Shown here in pieces: positions 18,055-27,303 of a stretch of 64,000 bases of DNA. The notes below the pieces were generated by a model. The model was not told where the DNA came from. It searched no databases and saw nothing but the letters and a program-made list of their open reading frames with translations. Origin of the DNA: Ahrensia sp. (lineage in GTDB: Bacteria > Pseudomonadota > Alphaproteobacteria > Rhizobiales > Rhizobiaceae); assembly GCA_002698425.1 (NCBI GenBank), contig NZXU01000006.1, positions 1 through 64,000 of the forward strand, read 5' to 3'. Every line of letters begins with the position of its first letter. The first letter of the stretch is position 1. A program made the position numbers and the translations under genes.

Positions 18055-21000
18055 TCGGCCGAGACGATCATCCGGCCGGTCGCCGTGCGCGCCGACAGTT
18101 CGGGCCGGTACATGTCCTCGACGCTCGCCGCCGGATGGGCGTAATTGCCCGGCGACACGGCGCGGACGACATAGGCAAAGGAGAACTCCCTGTCGCCGCG
18201 GCCCGAGCGGTTGAAGGCGGCGACGAAACGGTCGTCGCGATATTCGCTATGGGCGTAGGAGACATCGCCGAGCCAGTCGAAATTCTTCAGCTCCGCCGAC
18301 CCCATGATCCGCGGATTGTCGATCTCGAAGCCCGCCGGCAGCAGGTCCGTCACAAGCACGCGCGAAGGCCAAGCATTGAGTTCATTGACCGTCAGCACGA
18401 CGACGTAGCGCTCGTTCTGCTTCACCTCGGCGACGCTGACCTGCTCGCCTTCCAGCGTGTAGTAGCGGCGCTGGATGGAGAAGCCGTCGCCGCCGGCCGG
18501 CAGCGGCTGTTTCGGCGCGGCAACCGTGGTGATGGTCAAGTCGACAGGTTTGTCGCCCTTGTTGGTCACGCGGATCGGCGAGACCTCCAGTTCGGAGCCC
18601 TCGACCCGTTCGGCGAAGGGGCCGTCATGGCTGGCTCCGTTCACGTCGAGATCGACGCCGTTTTCCTCCGCCGCAAGGGCGCGGGCGGCGAGCAGCATCC
18701 AGGCCTCGTCCTGGGTCGAGGTCCAGCGCACCGATTTGCGGATGCCGGAGACGTAGCCGATCATCTCCTCGACCGAGGAAACCGACGGCTTCGTCTCGGC
18801 GGCGAGCGCCAGCATCGCCGCTCCGTCGCGCAGCCGCGAGCCGTAATCCGTGCGCCAGACCGATTTTGGCGCGGTCGCCCGGGCCAGTCGCAGCGCAGAT
18901 GCAAAAGCGTTCTCCGCGCCGGCCTGATCGCCATAGAGCGCCAGGCTCGCGCCAAGCTGCGCCCGCGACATGGGGCTGGAGAATTCGCCGATCTGGCTCT
19001 CCGAGTAATAGCGCAGATCGGTCAGGGAAGCGCGGCGATTGCGGGCCAGCACGTAGAGCGCATAGGCGATTTCGCTGCCTCCGGCGGAGAGATCATTGTT
19101 GTAGGCGAGCGTGTTCTGGAGATTGTCCAGCGCCTGCATCATCGCCTGTTCCGGCACGTCGTAGCCCTGCTCACGCGCCCGCGTCAGGAAGTCCGACACA
19201 TAGGCGTCGAGCCACGGATCGCCGCCGCCCGCCCCCCAGAGGCCGAAACTGCCGGCGGAGGACTGGTAGTTCAGCACGCGGTCGATCGCGCCCTGGATGC
19301 GCTTCTTCAGGTCCGGATCGTCCGGCAAACCGGCGGTCCTCGCCAATTGCGAGACATAGAGCAGCGGCAGGGCGCGGCTCGTCGTCTGCTCGGCGCAGCC
19401 ATACGGATAGCGGTCGAGCGTCATCAGGAGCGACGGGATGTCGAAGGCCGCATAGCGCGTGACGCCGACCGAGACGGTGGCCCCGTCGAGGATGCTCGCC
19501 GCGAGCAATTCGCTATCGACGGTGATCGCGCCGCCATTGGCCGCGAGCGGCACCTGCATGCGCGTCGTCACGGGCAGCGTGTCGGCGCGCACCGGGATGT
19601 AGCGCGTAGTTTCAAGCGCCATGCCGTCGGCATGGGCGAGGCGCACCACGACCGTGCCGGAGCCGATATCGTTCGCGGACAGGTTCAAGCGCACGGATTC
19701 ACGCGCGCCGGACTCAAGCGCGACAGTCATCGCCTGGACGCTCGCCGACAGTTCCTCGCTCGGTTCGACGCTGAGTTCGTAGTCGCCGGCCGGGCCGTCG
19801 GTGTTGGCCAGTTCGACCAGCATCTGAGCCGTATCGCCGACCGCCATGAAGCGGGGCGTGCTCGCCATGATGACCACCGGATCGCGGATGATCAGGTCCT
19901 GCGTCGCGTGGCCGACGCCTTCGCCCGACCATGCGACCGCCATCAGCCGCGCCGTGCCGTTGAATTGCGGCACGTCGAAACTGACCGTCGCCTTGCCGTC
20001 GGCGTCGAGACGGACGATGCCGGAATAGAGCGCCAGCAGCTTCTCGGTCGGCGGGCTCCCCTTGGAGCCGAGCGCCATGCCGTCGCCGCCGGTACGCAGC
20101 TTGCCCATCTCGCCGGCCGAGCCGTCGATCAGCCGGCCGTAGAGATCGCGCATTTCGAGGCCGAGGCGGCGCTGGCCGAAATACCAGTCGTCCGGGGCGG
20201 GCGGCTCGTAGCGGGTCAGGTTGAGAATACCGACATCGACGGCCGCGAGCGTCACATAGGCTTCCTCGCCCGCCGACAGACCGGTCACAGAGATCGGCAC
20301 AGAGAGGGTGGAATTCGGCTCGATGCGTTCCGGCACGTCGAGCGCGACGGCGAGCTTGCGGTCGCCCGGATCAACGGCGAGCCATTTGACGCCGATGGCG
20401 CGCATCGGCATGCGCGTTTCCTCGGCATCGCCGGGTCGGAACAAGGTCGCCGTAACATAGGCGCCGGCGCCCCAATCCTCGCTGACCGGGATATCGACGG
20501 TCGTACCGCCTTCCGGCACCGAGGCCGAGAAAGTCTGCAGCAGCCGCTCGGAACCGATGGTGATCAGCGCTTCGCCGGCGAAACGCGGCGAGATCTTCAA
20601 CCGCGCCGTATCTCCCGGCGCGTATTCGGCCCTGTCGAGCGCGATTTCCAGACCGTCCGGCGTGTCGGTCGAGGACGCCTCGACATACCAGCCGGCGTGG
20701 AACTCGACGCTCGAAATCGGGCCCGCGTCTTCGGGCGAGGACACGTCGAGCCGGTACCGGCCCCAGTCGACGGCAGAGGAAATCGCGCCCGCATCATCGG
20801 CGGTCACGTCGATCGTGCCGGAGGCGATCTTCGTCGTCAGCTCGACCGGCTCGTATTTCCAATAGGTGCCGTCGCGATACCACTGGTAATGCGTCTCGAC
20901 GCGGACCAGCGACCATTTCAGGCCGTTCATGTCGATGCGCTGGCCGTCGCTGTCGACGGCGATCACCCTGAAGCCCGCATTGCCGCCTTCCGGCACCTGG

Positions 21001-23507
21001 AAATCGCCGAAATCGGGCCGGATGCCGATCATCTCGGTGACCGGCGCGATGGCGAGATCGAGCGCGCGTTCGACCGGGCGCCCGCCATTCTCGCGCATCC
21101 GCACCGTCACCGTGCCGGCGAGCAGCCGCGTCGTGTCGGGCGCCTCGTCGAGGCCGACCTCGAACACAGCCTTGCCGTCATCGTCGAGCGCCGACAATCC
21201 GTCGAGGCTGCGGGTCCGTTCGACCTCGCTGACATCCTCGTCGGTCAGTCCGAAGACATAGCCCGGGAACGCGTCCCAGTTCTGCGTCGTTTTGATCGAC
21301 AATTCGCCTTCCAGCGTCAGGCCCGCCGCCGGCGCGCCGTAGAGATATCGGCCGTCGACCTGGATCTCGGTCAGTTCGCCGATCACCATGTCGCCGCCGG
21401 TGAGCGTGAACTCGGTACGGTCGGGCACGAAATCCTCGACCAGGAAGACCTTCTCGGCCAGCGCGGGCTGCTCCGGGTCCGTGTAGATCCGCATCGTCCA
21501 TGCGCCGCGCTGGGCGTTGTCCTGAAGCTGCAGATCGACGGAATGGCCGCCGGCTTCCGCGCCGTTCGAGACGATGCGGCGATCCTCCATGCCGTCCGGG
21601 CGGGTGAATATGAACACCATAGGCAGGCCGGATACCGCCCGCGCGGCGCTGTCGCGGGCAAGCGCCTGCGCATGCACGACCTCGCCGGCGCGGTAGATGC
21701 CGCGCTCCGTCCATGCGTAGAGATCGAGCGCGCCCGCCGCCGGACGGCCGGTCACGCCGCGGTCGGAGAGATCGAAGCCGGCTCGCGTCAGGTCGAGGAA
21801 GACAAAATCGTCATCGTCGCGCTCGGCGGTCAGGGCCGCCGGTTCGAGACCGCCCTCGCCCCGGGTCAGGCCGCGCTCGAACCGCGCCATGCCGTCGGCG
21901 TCGGTCACGACCTCGCCGAGCAGTTCGTTATTACGCGCGATCAGCGACAGCGACACGCCGGCGATCGGCTGCGCGCCACCGAGCGAACGGGCGAAGACGG
22001 TCAGCCCGTCCTCACCGGAAAAGGTGGTCAGGCCGATATCGGACACGACAAACCATTGCGTCGCCTTGGGCTGCCAGTACTCGGAGCGTTCGCCGGGAAC
22101 TTTCGCCGTCAGAACATAGACGCCGGGCTTGCGCTCGGGCACTGCCTCGTCGACCGGGAAGCTCGTCGTCACTTCCTCGTTCAGCACGCTCTGGATGTCG
22201 ATTTCGCCTTTCCAGACCGGTTCGCCGATATCGTCGCGGATCGTGTCGAGCGAATAGCCGTCGAGCTGGGTCATGAACTGGTTGCGGGTCAGCGTCTGCG
22301 AAAGCGCGCGGTCGCCGACACGGTAAAGCTCGATTTCCGCCTTGTCCGTGTTGACGGTGACGATCGGAATGCCGCGGCGCGCCGTTCCCGGCAGGACGAA
22401 GTTGTCGCCGGTGAAGCGCAGGCTCGGCGCGCGGTCGGGCACGAAGATGTTCAGCGCAACGGGCTTCTCCAGAACTTCGCCGATATTGGACGGCAGGCCG
22501 GCGCGCAGCGTGATCCGGTATCGGCCGCCATGCTCCAACCCGTCGATGCAGATTTCCTTCGAATTGATCACGAGCGACTGCGGCGGTGCGCCGTCGAGCG
22601 TGATGAAGCCGGCGAAATCGGTGTCGGCTAGGTTTTCCGAGAACTGTACGCAGGCGCGCGGCGTCTCGGCGTCGGCATCGACGGTGTGTTCCAGCACGCG
22701 GAAGCCGAAGCGGGTGCGCGCGGCGGCATAGGCGTCGCGGATACCGGCGGAATCGGCCAGTTCGAGGCTCGCCTTGTAGGCCTCGATGGCGGGACGGCCG
22801 TCGGCCAGTTTCTCGAAGGCTTCGCCCATCAGCGCAAGCGCGCGGGCGCGATCCGAAACGGTGCGCGAGACCTGGTAGGCGTTGAAAGCGGCGCTGGCCG
22901 CCGTCTCGCGCAGCTTTCGCACCTCGTCCGGACGCGGAACGACAGCGAGCGCGGCACGCGCGATGCCCGCCCATGCGGCGCTATCCTCGGGCGCCAGCGC
23001 GGCGGCAAGACCGAATTTCTTCAGCGCGGCGCGTTGATCCCCGGCTTTCGCGGCGGCTTCCGCCTCGTCGGTCAGCGCACCGGTGCTTTCCGTCAGATCG
23101 GAGGGCACAGCCGCGATCAGGTTGCTGCGGTAATTGGTGGCCATCGTCTTGTAGCCGCGTGCGAAATCCAGATCGGGCGCAGCGCCGAGATCGGGTTCCG
23201 CGCCGATTTCGATCACCCGTCCGGCAACCGAACCCTCGGAGAGTTGCAACCGGCCGAAATCGGACTTGAGGAAGCACCAGTTCACCTTCGAATTGAAGGT
23301 GAAGGCCCGGCAGTTCCGGTTGGCGAGGCAGATATTCTCGCATTGGTCCAGCGTGACATCCGTCGCGGTCGAAATATCGAAGCCGTAATAGTCGCCGTTT
23401 TCACTGGTGACGACGCGCCGGCCTGTCTCCTGCGCCGTGGCGAGGTTCGCCGCGAGAATGACGGAGAGACATGTGGACAGGAAAACGAAAAAAGCTCGCT
23501 GGAACAC
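18051..23507 (-). CDS. Bacterial alpha-2-macroglobulin with N-terminal PAN domain
   Basis: This 1818-residue periplasmic protein has a signal peptide (to about ATAQE). A PAN/apple-like cysteine-rich domain covers about 30-90 (CENICLANRNCRAFTFN). MG-type beta domains follow, and then a thioester motif GCAEQ with Cys1371 in the thioester-helical domain. Bacterial A2Ms trap proteases in the periplasm and are paired with PBP1C to repair breached envelope, as here. No lipobox is seen at the signal cleavage site, so it is probably soluble. GTG start with GGGGAGA 9 nt upstream. The family is certain; the PAN domain is a less usual N-terminal addition. Confidence 0.94.
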   Translation of the reverse strand: MFQRAFFVFLSTCLSVILAANLATAQETGRRVVTSENGDYYGFDISTATDVTLDQCENICLANRNCRAFTFNSKVNWCFLKSDFGRLQLSEGSVAGRVIEIGAEPDLGAAPDLDFARGYKTMATNYRSNLIAAVPSDLTESTGALTDEAEAAAKAGDQRAALKKFGLAAALAPEDSAAWAGIARAALAVVPRPDEVRKLRETAASAAFNAYQVSRTVSDRARALALMGEAFEKLADGRPAIEAYKASLELADSAGIRDAYAAARTRFGFRVLEHTVDADAETPRACVQFSENLADTDFAGFITLDGAPPQSLVINSKEICIDGLEHGGRYRITLRAGLPSNIGEVLEKPVALNIFVPDRAPSLRFTGDNFVLPGTARRGIPIVTVNTDKAEIELYRVGDRALSQTLTRNQFMTQLDGYSLDTIRDDIGEPVWKGEIDIQSVLNEEVTTSFPVDEAVPERKPGVYVLTAKVPGERSEYWQPKATQWFVVSDIGLTTFSGEDGLTVFARSLGGAQPIAGVSLSLIARNNELLGEVVTDADGMARFERGLTRGEGGLEPAALTAERDDDDFVFLDLTRAGFDLSDRGVTGRPAAGALDLYAWTERGIYRAGEVVHAQALARDSAARAVSGLPMVFIFTRPDGMEDRRIVSNGAEAGGHSVDLQLQDNAQRGAWTMRIYTDPEQPALAEKVFLVEDFVPDRTEFTLTGGDMVIGELTEIQVDGRYLYGAPAAGLTLEGELSIKTTQNWDAFPGYVFGLTDEDVSEVERTRSLDGLSALDDDGKAVFEVGLDEAPDTTRLLAGTVTVRMRENGGRPVERALDLAIAPVTEMIGIRPDFGDFQVPEGGNAGFRVIAVDSDGQRIDMNGLKWSLVRVETHYQWYRDGTYWKYEPVELTTKIASGTIDVTADDAGAISSAVDWGRYRLDVSSPEDAGPISSVEFHAGWYVEASSTDTPDGLEIALDRAEYAPGDTARLKISPRFAGEALITIGSERLLQTFSASVPEGGTTVDIPVSEDWGAGAYVTATLFRPGDAEETRMPMRAIGVKWLAVDPGDRKLAVALDVPERIEPNSTLSVPISVTGLSAGEEAYVTLAAVDVGILNLTRYEPPAPDDWYFGQRRLGLEMRDLYGRLIDGSAGEMGKLRTGGDGMALGSKGSPPTEKLLALYSGIVRLDADGKATVSFDVPQFNGTARLMAVAWSGEGVGHATQDLIIRDPVVIMASTPRFMAVGDTAQMLVELANTDGPAGDYELSVEPSEELSASVQAMTVALESGARESVRLNLSANDIGSGTVVVRLAHADGMALETTRYIPVRADTLPVTTRMQVPLAANGGAITVDSELLAASILDGATVSVGVTRYAAFDIPSLLMTLDRYPYGCAEQTTSRALPLLYVSQLARTAGLPDDPDLKKRIQGAIDRVLNYQSSAGSFGLWGAGGGDPWLDAYVSDFLTRAREQGYDVPEQAMMQALDNLQNTLAYNNDLSAGGSEIAYALYVLARNRRASLTDLRYYSESQIGEFSSPMSRAQLGASLALYGDQAGAENAFASALRLARATAPKSVWRTDYGSRLRDGAAMLALAAETKPSVSSVEEMIGYVSGIRKSVRWTSTQDEAWMLLAARALAAEENGVDLDVNGASHDGPFAERVEGSELEVSPIRVTNKGDKPVDLTITTVAAPKQPLPAGGDGFSIQRRYYTLEGEQVSVAEVKQNERYVVVLTVNELNAWPSRVLVTDLLPAGFEIDNPRIMGSAELKNFDWLGDVSYAHSEYRDDRFVAAFNRSGRGDREFSFAYVVRAVSPGNYAHPAASVEDMYRPELSARTATGRMIVSAE

Positions 23508-23837
23508 GACGATATATCTCCCCGATGCATGACAGGTCCGCGGGATGCGCGCCTGCCGAAAGCGACCAACCGTCGCACACTAGAGGCAAAGTTTGCGCGC
23601 AAAATGTGACAGATCGCACGGCGCGGAATTCCAGGAGCAACGCAGGGGGCAGATGCCGGGCGCCGAGAAGCGGCCCGCGATTCAAGGCCCGACGCGCCGG
23701 AGTAAGGATCGCCCTGCCCGCCCGGCCGGATACGACCGCTTTTCCCGGGAGGACCTTATTTCAATCAATCGATTGACTTAAATCAAGGATGAGCGCAGAC
23801 TGCCCTGCGAGGACAATGCGGTGAGCGAGAACCGGGA
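23508..23837. other. Divergent intergenic region between the alpha-2-macroglobulin and cecR-like genes
   Basis: This 330-bp stretch has no convincing gene. It must contain the two divergent promoters. The only clear signals are the palindrome and the FNR-like box at 23765-23786. Confidence 0.6.
23765..23786. promoter_or_regulatory. Operator-like palindrome TCAATCGATTGA overlapping an FNR-like box
   Basis: A perfect 12-bp palindrome (23765-23776) lies 61 bases before the TetR-family start, a likely autoregulatory site. Overlapping it, TTGACTTAAATCAA (23773-23786) matches the FNR/Dnr pattern TTGAT-N4-ATCAA with one mismatch. Confidence 0.5.
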
Positions 23838-24551
23838 ATGAAACGCGAAAAGCCCCTCAAAACAGCGGCGGGCGCCGGTGGAAACGAAGGCAATGCCGAG
23901 CCCCGCACGCGCAGCGATCGCGGCGCAGACACGCGTGCGCAGCTTATCGAGGCAGCGCTCGAGATCTTCGGACGCCTTGGCTATGAGGGCGCCACCACGC
24001 GGCAGATCGCCAAGGCGGCGGACGCCAATCTCGCAGCGATCGTCTACCACTTCGGCAGCAAGGAAGCCCTGCATCTGGCCGTCGCGGAGCACGTCGCCAA
24101 GAGCATTCTCGCCAGGATCGGGCCAACTCTGGCGACGATCTCGGCACCCGAGGCAACCGCGACACCCGAAGCGGCACGCGCGTCGCTGCACAGTCTGGTC
24201 GGGACCATTATCGATGTCCTGCTGGGCTCTGCGGAGGCGGAGCGCTGGGCGCGTTTCATCGTCCGCGAACAGCTTCAGCCGACAGCCGCTTTCGACGTGA
24301 TTTACGGCTTCATGGAACACGCCATGTCGACCGCCCTGCGCATCGTCACGACCATTCTCGATACGCCGGAGGACGAGGAAATCCGGCTGCGTACCATCAC
24401 CGTACTCGGCCAGGTTCTCGTCTTCCGCGTCGCCCAGACGCTGGTGTTCAGGCGCATGAACTGGACAGCCATCGGCGACCGCGAACGGGCCGCGATCAAG
24501 CAGGTCATACTGCAAAACCTGGATGCCATTCTCGAAGGAACCAAGCCATGA
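23838..24551 (+). CDS. TetR/AcrR regulator, CecR (YbiH) type
   Basis: This 237-residue protein has a TetR HTH (TRAQLIEAALEIFGRLGYEGATTRQIA in two parts, then AIVYHFGSKEALHLAV). Its C-terminal domain is of the DUF1956 (CecR) kind, with RFIVREQLQPTAAFDVIYGFM. In enterobacteria CecR sits at the head of ybhGFSR and represses it; the same gene order is present here. The first 25 residues are polar and probably disordered. It overlaps the next gene by 4 nt. Confidence 0.88.
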   Translation: MKREKPLKTAAGAGGNEGNAEPRTRSDRGADTRAQLIEAALEIFGRLGYEGATTRQIAKAADANLAAIVYHFGSKEALHLAVAEHVAKSILARIGPTLATISAPEATATPEAARASLHSLVGTIIDVLLGSAEAERWARFIVREQLQPTAAFDVIYGFMEHAMSTALRIVTTILDTPEDEEIRLRTITVLGQVLVFRVAQTLVFRRMNWTAIGDRERAAIKQVILQNLDAILEGTKP

Positions 24552-25546
24552 GGCGGATCGTCATTCTCCTGATCGTCGTCATCGCCGCCGCTGGCGCCGG
24601 CGCATGGTGGTGGCAAGACCACAACGGCAATGGAAACGGTTCATTGGTCCTTTACGGGAATGTCGACCTGCGTCAGGTCGACCTCGCCTTCAGCGGCAGC
24701 GGTCGGATCGCCGACATACTTGTCGAAGAAGGCGCGGAGGTAAAAAAGGGCGACGTGATCGCCCGTCTGGATACGAGCCTCATCGCGCCGCAAGTCGCTC
24801 AGGCCGAAGCCACGGTGGCGGCGCAGACGGCGACAGTCGCGAAGCTGCACAACGGCTCGCGCCCGGAAGAGATCGCCCAGGCAGAGGCGAATGTCGACGC
24901 CGCGAGAGCCAGCGCCCGCAATGCCGAGCTTAGCTATGATCGCGCCGTCCAGCTCCATGAGGGATCGAACCCGGCCGTGGCGCAAAGCCAGGTCGACTCG
25001 GCCAAGGCCGCCGAGGATTCCGCTGCCGCGCAGCTCGAAGTCGCCCGGCAGGCGCTGGCCCTTGCCAAGGCGGGCCCGCGCGAGGAAGACATCGCCGCGG
25101 CGGAGGCCCAGCTCAAGGCCACCCAGGCGGCGCTCGATCTGTTGCGCCAGCAACTGAAAGACGCCGAACTCGTCGCGCCGACCGGCGGCATCATCCGCTC
25201 GCGCCTGCTCGAGCCGGGCGAAATGGCATCGCCCGCCAAACCGGTTGTCTCCATCGCCATCGTCGATCCGAAATGGGTGCGCGCCTATGTCTCCGAACCT
25301 GACCTGCCGAAGGTCGCCCCGGGCGCGGCTGCGAGCGTCACCGTCGATGGTTACGGACAGGCCCTCTCCGGGACCGTCGGTTTCATTGCGTCGGTGGCGG
25401 AGTTCACGCCGCACGCCATCCAGACGGAAGAGCTTCGCACCAGTCTCGTCTACGAGGTGCGCGTGCTGGTCGACGATCCGGACGACACGCTGCGTCTCGG
25501 CATGCCGGCGACCATCCGCCTGACACCGGACGACGCGACGCAATGA
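24548..25546 (+). CDS. HlyD-family periplasmic adaptor subunit, YbhG type
   Basis: This is a 332-residue membrane-fusion protein. It has an N-terminal signal anchor (IVILLIVVIAAAGAGAWWW), a biotinyl-lipoyl-like half motif (VDLRQVDLAFSGSGRIADILVEEGAEV region), a long alanine-rich coiled-coil hairpin (about 85-200) and a beta-barrel end. It links the inner-membrane ABC exporter encoded downstream to an outer-membrane channel. It overlaps both neighbours by 4 nt, so it belongs to a tightly coupled operon. Confidence 0.9.
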   Translation: MRRIVILLIVVIAAAGAGAWWWQDHNGNGNGSLVLYGNVDLRQVDLAFSGSGRIADILVEEGAEVKKGDVIARLDTSLIAPQVAQAEATVAAQTATVAKLHNGSRPEEIAQAEANVDAARASARNAELSYDRAVQLHEGSNPAVAQSQVDSAKAAEDSAAAQLEVARQALALAKAGPREEDIAAAEAQLKATQAALDLLRQQLKDAELVAPTGGIIRSRLLEPGEMASPAKPVVSIAIVDPKWVRAYVSEPDLPKVAPGAAASVTVDGYGQALSGTVGFIASVAEFTPHAIQTEELRTSLVYEVRVLVDDPDDTLRLGMPATIRLTPDDATQ

Positions 25547-27303
25547 CGGAGAACCCGCGCCCCGCCATCGAAGGCCACGGCATCGGCAAGCTCTTCAAGC
25601 GGGCCGGCGGCGAAATGGTGACCGCTCTCGACGATGTCTCGCTGACCGTCGAACATGGCGGCCTGGCGGCGCTGGTCGGTCCCGACGGCGCCGGCAAGAC
25701 GACACTGATCCGGCTGATGGCGGGGCTCATGACCGCCGACGCCGGCAGCCTCAATGTGCTCGGCATCGACATCGCCCGGGATCCCCAGGCCGTGCAGGAC
25801 CGGATCGGCTACATGCCCCAGAAATTCGGGCTGTACGAAGATTTGAGCGTTCAGGAGAACCTCGATCTCTATGCGGATCTGCACGGCGTGACGCTCGAGG
25901 ACCGCAAGCGCGCCTATCCGCAGCTCATGGACATGACCGCGCTCGGACCGTTCACCAGGAGACAGGCCGGACGCCTTTCGGGCGGCATGAAGCAGAAGCT
26001 CGGCCTCGCCTGCACGCTGGTCAGGGCGCCCGACCTGCTGCTGCTTGACGAGCCGACGGTCGGTGTCGATCCGCTGTCGCGACGCGAATTGTGGGAGATC
26101 ATCCTGCACCTCGTCCGCGAACAGGGCCTGACGGTGCTGATCAGCACCTCCTATCTGGACGAGGCGGAGCGCTGCGCGCGTGCGGTCGTCATGCATGAGG
26201 GCAAGGTACTGGCCAAGGGGCCGCCCGGATCGATAACCGAGGTCGCAGCCGAGCGAGCGTTTCTGGCCTCTCCGCCCGACGGGCAGCCGGCGCGCCTGCT
26301 GCAGACCCGCCTGCTCGACGATCCCGGCATTACCGATGCCGTGCCGCAGGGCGGCCGCGTAAGGGTGGTCAAAGCTTCGGCCGGCGCTGACGATCCCGCC
26401 GGCATCGAACTGACCGCCGTGGAGCCGCGTTTCGAGGACGGCTTCATGGCGTTGCTGCACAAGGCCGCCGACACCGGCGATTCGAAGTCGATGTCGCTCG
26501 GCCACACGGCAAAGCGCCGCAATGGCGACACGGTGGTCGAGGTCGACGATCTGGTGCGCAAGTTCGGGACCTTCACCGCCGTCGACCATGTGAGTTTCGC
26601 AGTCAAGACCGGCGAGATCTTCGGCCTGCTCGGCCCAAACGGGGCCGGCAAGACCACCACTTTCCGCATGTTGTGCGGACTATTGCCGGCCAGCGACGGC
26701 ACGCTGCGCGTCGCCGGGGTCGACCTCAGGAAGGCGCGGGCCTCGGCGCGGCAACGCGTCGGCTATGTGGCGCAGAAGTTTTCTCTCTACGGCCAGCTGT
26801 CGGTCACCCAGAACCTGGAATTCTTCGCCGGCGCCTATGGCTTGTCCGGCCGCCGCCGCAAGGAACGCATCGCCTGGGCCATGGACCAGTTCGAACTCTC
26901 CGAATTGGCGAAACTGCCGAGCGGGCAATTGCCCGGCGGTTACCGGCAACGCCTGGCCATGGCCGCCGCGCTCCTTCACGAGCCGGAAATCCTGTTTCTC
27001 GACGAGCCGACGAGCGGCGCCGATCCGCTGGCCCGCCGCGAATTCTGGCAGCGCATCACGTCGCTCGCCGAGGAAGGCGTCACCGCCATCGTCACGACGC
27101 ATTTCATGGAAGAGGCCGAATATTGCGATCGCGTCATCATCCTCGACGCCGGCCAGGTGCTGGCGCGCGGCACGCCCGCTGAAATCCGCGCCCATGCGCC
27201 GGAGAGCGAAGGCCGCGAACCGACCATGGAAGACGCCTTCATCGCCATCGTCGAGGAAGCGCGGCGCGACCATGGCCGCCCCGGCGAGAGGAGCGCGGCA
27301 TGA
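25543..27303 (+). CDS. Duplicated ABC transporter ATPase, YbhF type
   Basis: Two ATP-binding cassettes lie in one 586-residue chain. The first has GPDGAGKTT and LSGGMKQK, with LLLLDEPTVGVD. The second has GPNGAGKTT, the less common signature LPGGYRQR, and LFLDEPTSGAD. It energises the two permeases encoded next, giving a YbhFSR-type exporter. The 4-nt overlaps on both sides point to translational coupling. The LPGGY signature in the second half suggests asymmetric ATPase sites. Confidence 0.93.
   Translation: MTENPRPAIEGHGIGKLFKRAGGEMVTALDDVSLTVEHGGLAALVGPDGAGKTTLIRLMAGLMTADAGSLNVLGIDIARDPQAVQDRIGYMPQKFGLYEDLSVQENLDLYADLHGVTLEDRKRAYPQLMDMTALGPFTRRQAGRLSGGMKQKLGLACTLVRAPDLLLLDEPTVGVDPLSRRELWEIILHLVREQGLTVLISTSYLDEAERCARAVVMHEGKVLAKGPPGSITEVAAERAFLASPPDGQPARLLQTRLLDDPGITDAVPQGGRVRVVKASAGADDPAGIELTAVEPRFEDGFMALLHKAADTGDSKSMSLGHTAKRRNGDTVVEVDDLVRKFGTFTAVDHVSFAVKTGEIFGLLGPNGAGKTTTFRMLCGLLPASDGTLRVAGVDLRKARASARQRVGYVAQKFSLYGQLSVTQNLEFFAGAYGLSGRRRKERIAWAMDQFELSELAKLPSGQLPGGYRQRLAMAAALLHEPEILFLDEPTSGADPLARREFWQRITSLAEEGVTAIVTTHFMEEAEYCDRVIILDAGQVLARGTPAEIRAHAPESEGREPTMEDAFIAIVEEARRDHGRPGERSAA

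Noticed and set aside
18135..22631. A 1498-codon plus-strand open frame
   Set aside because: Entirely antisense to the alpha-2-macroglobulin gene, with composition of a shadow frame (very rich in His, Arg, Asp) and no domain.
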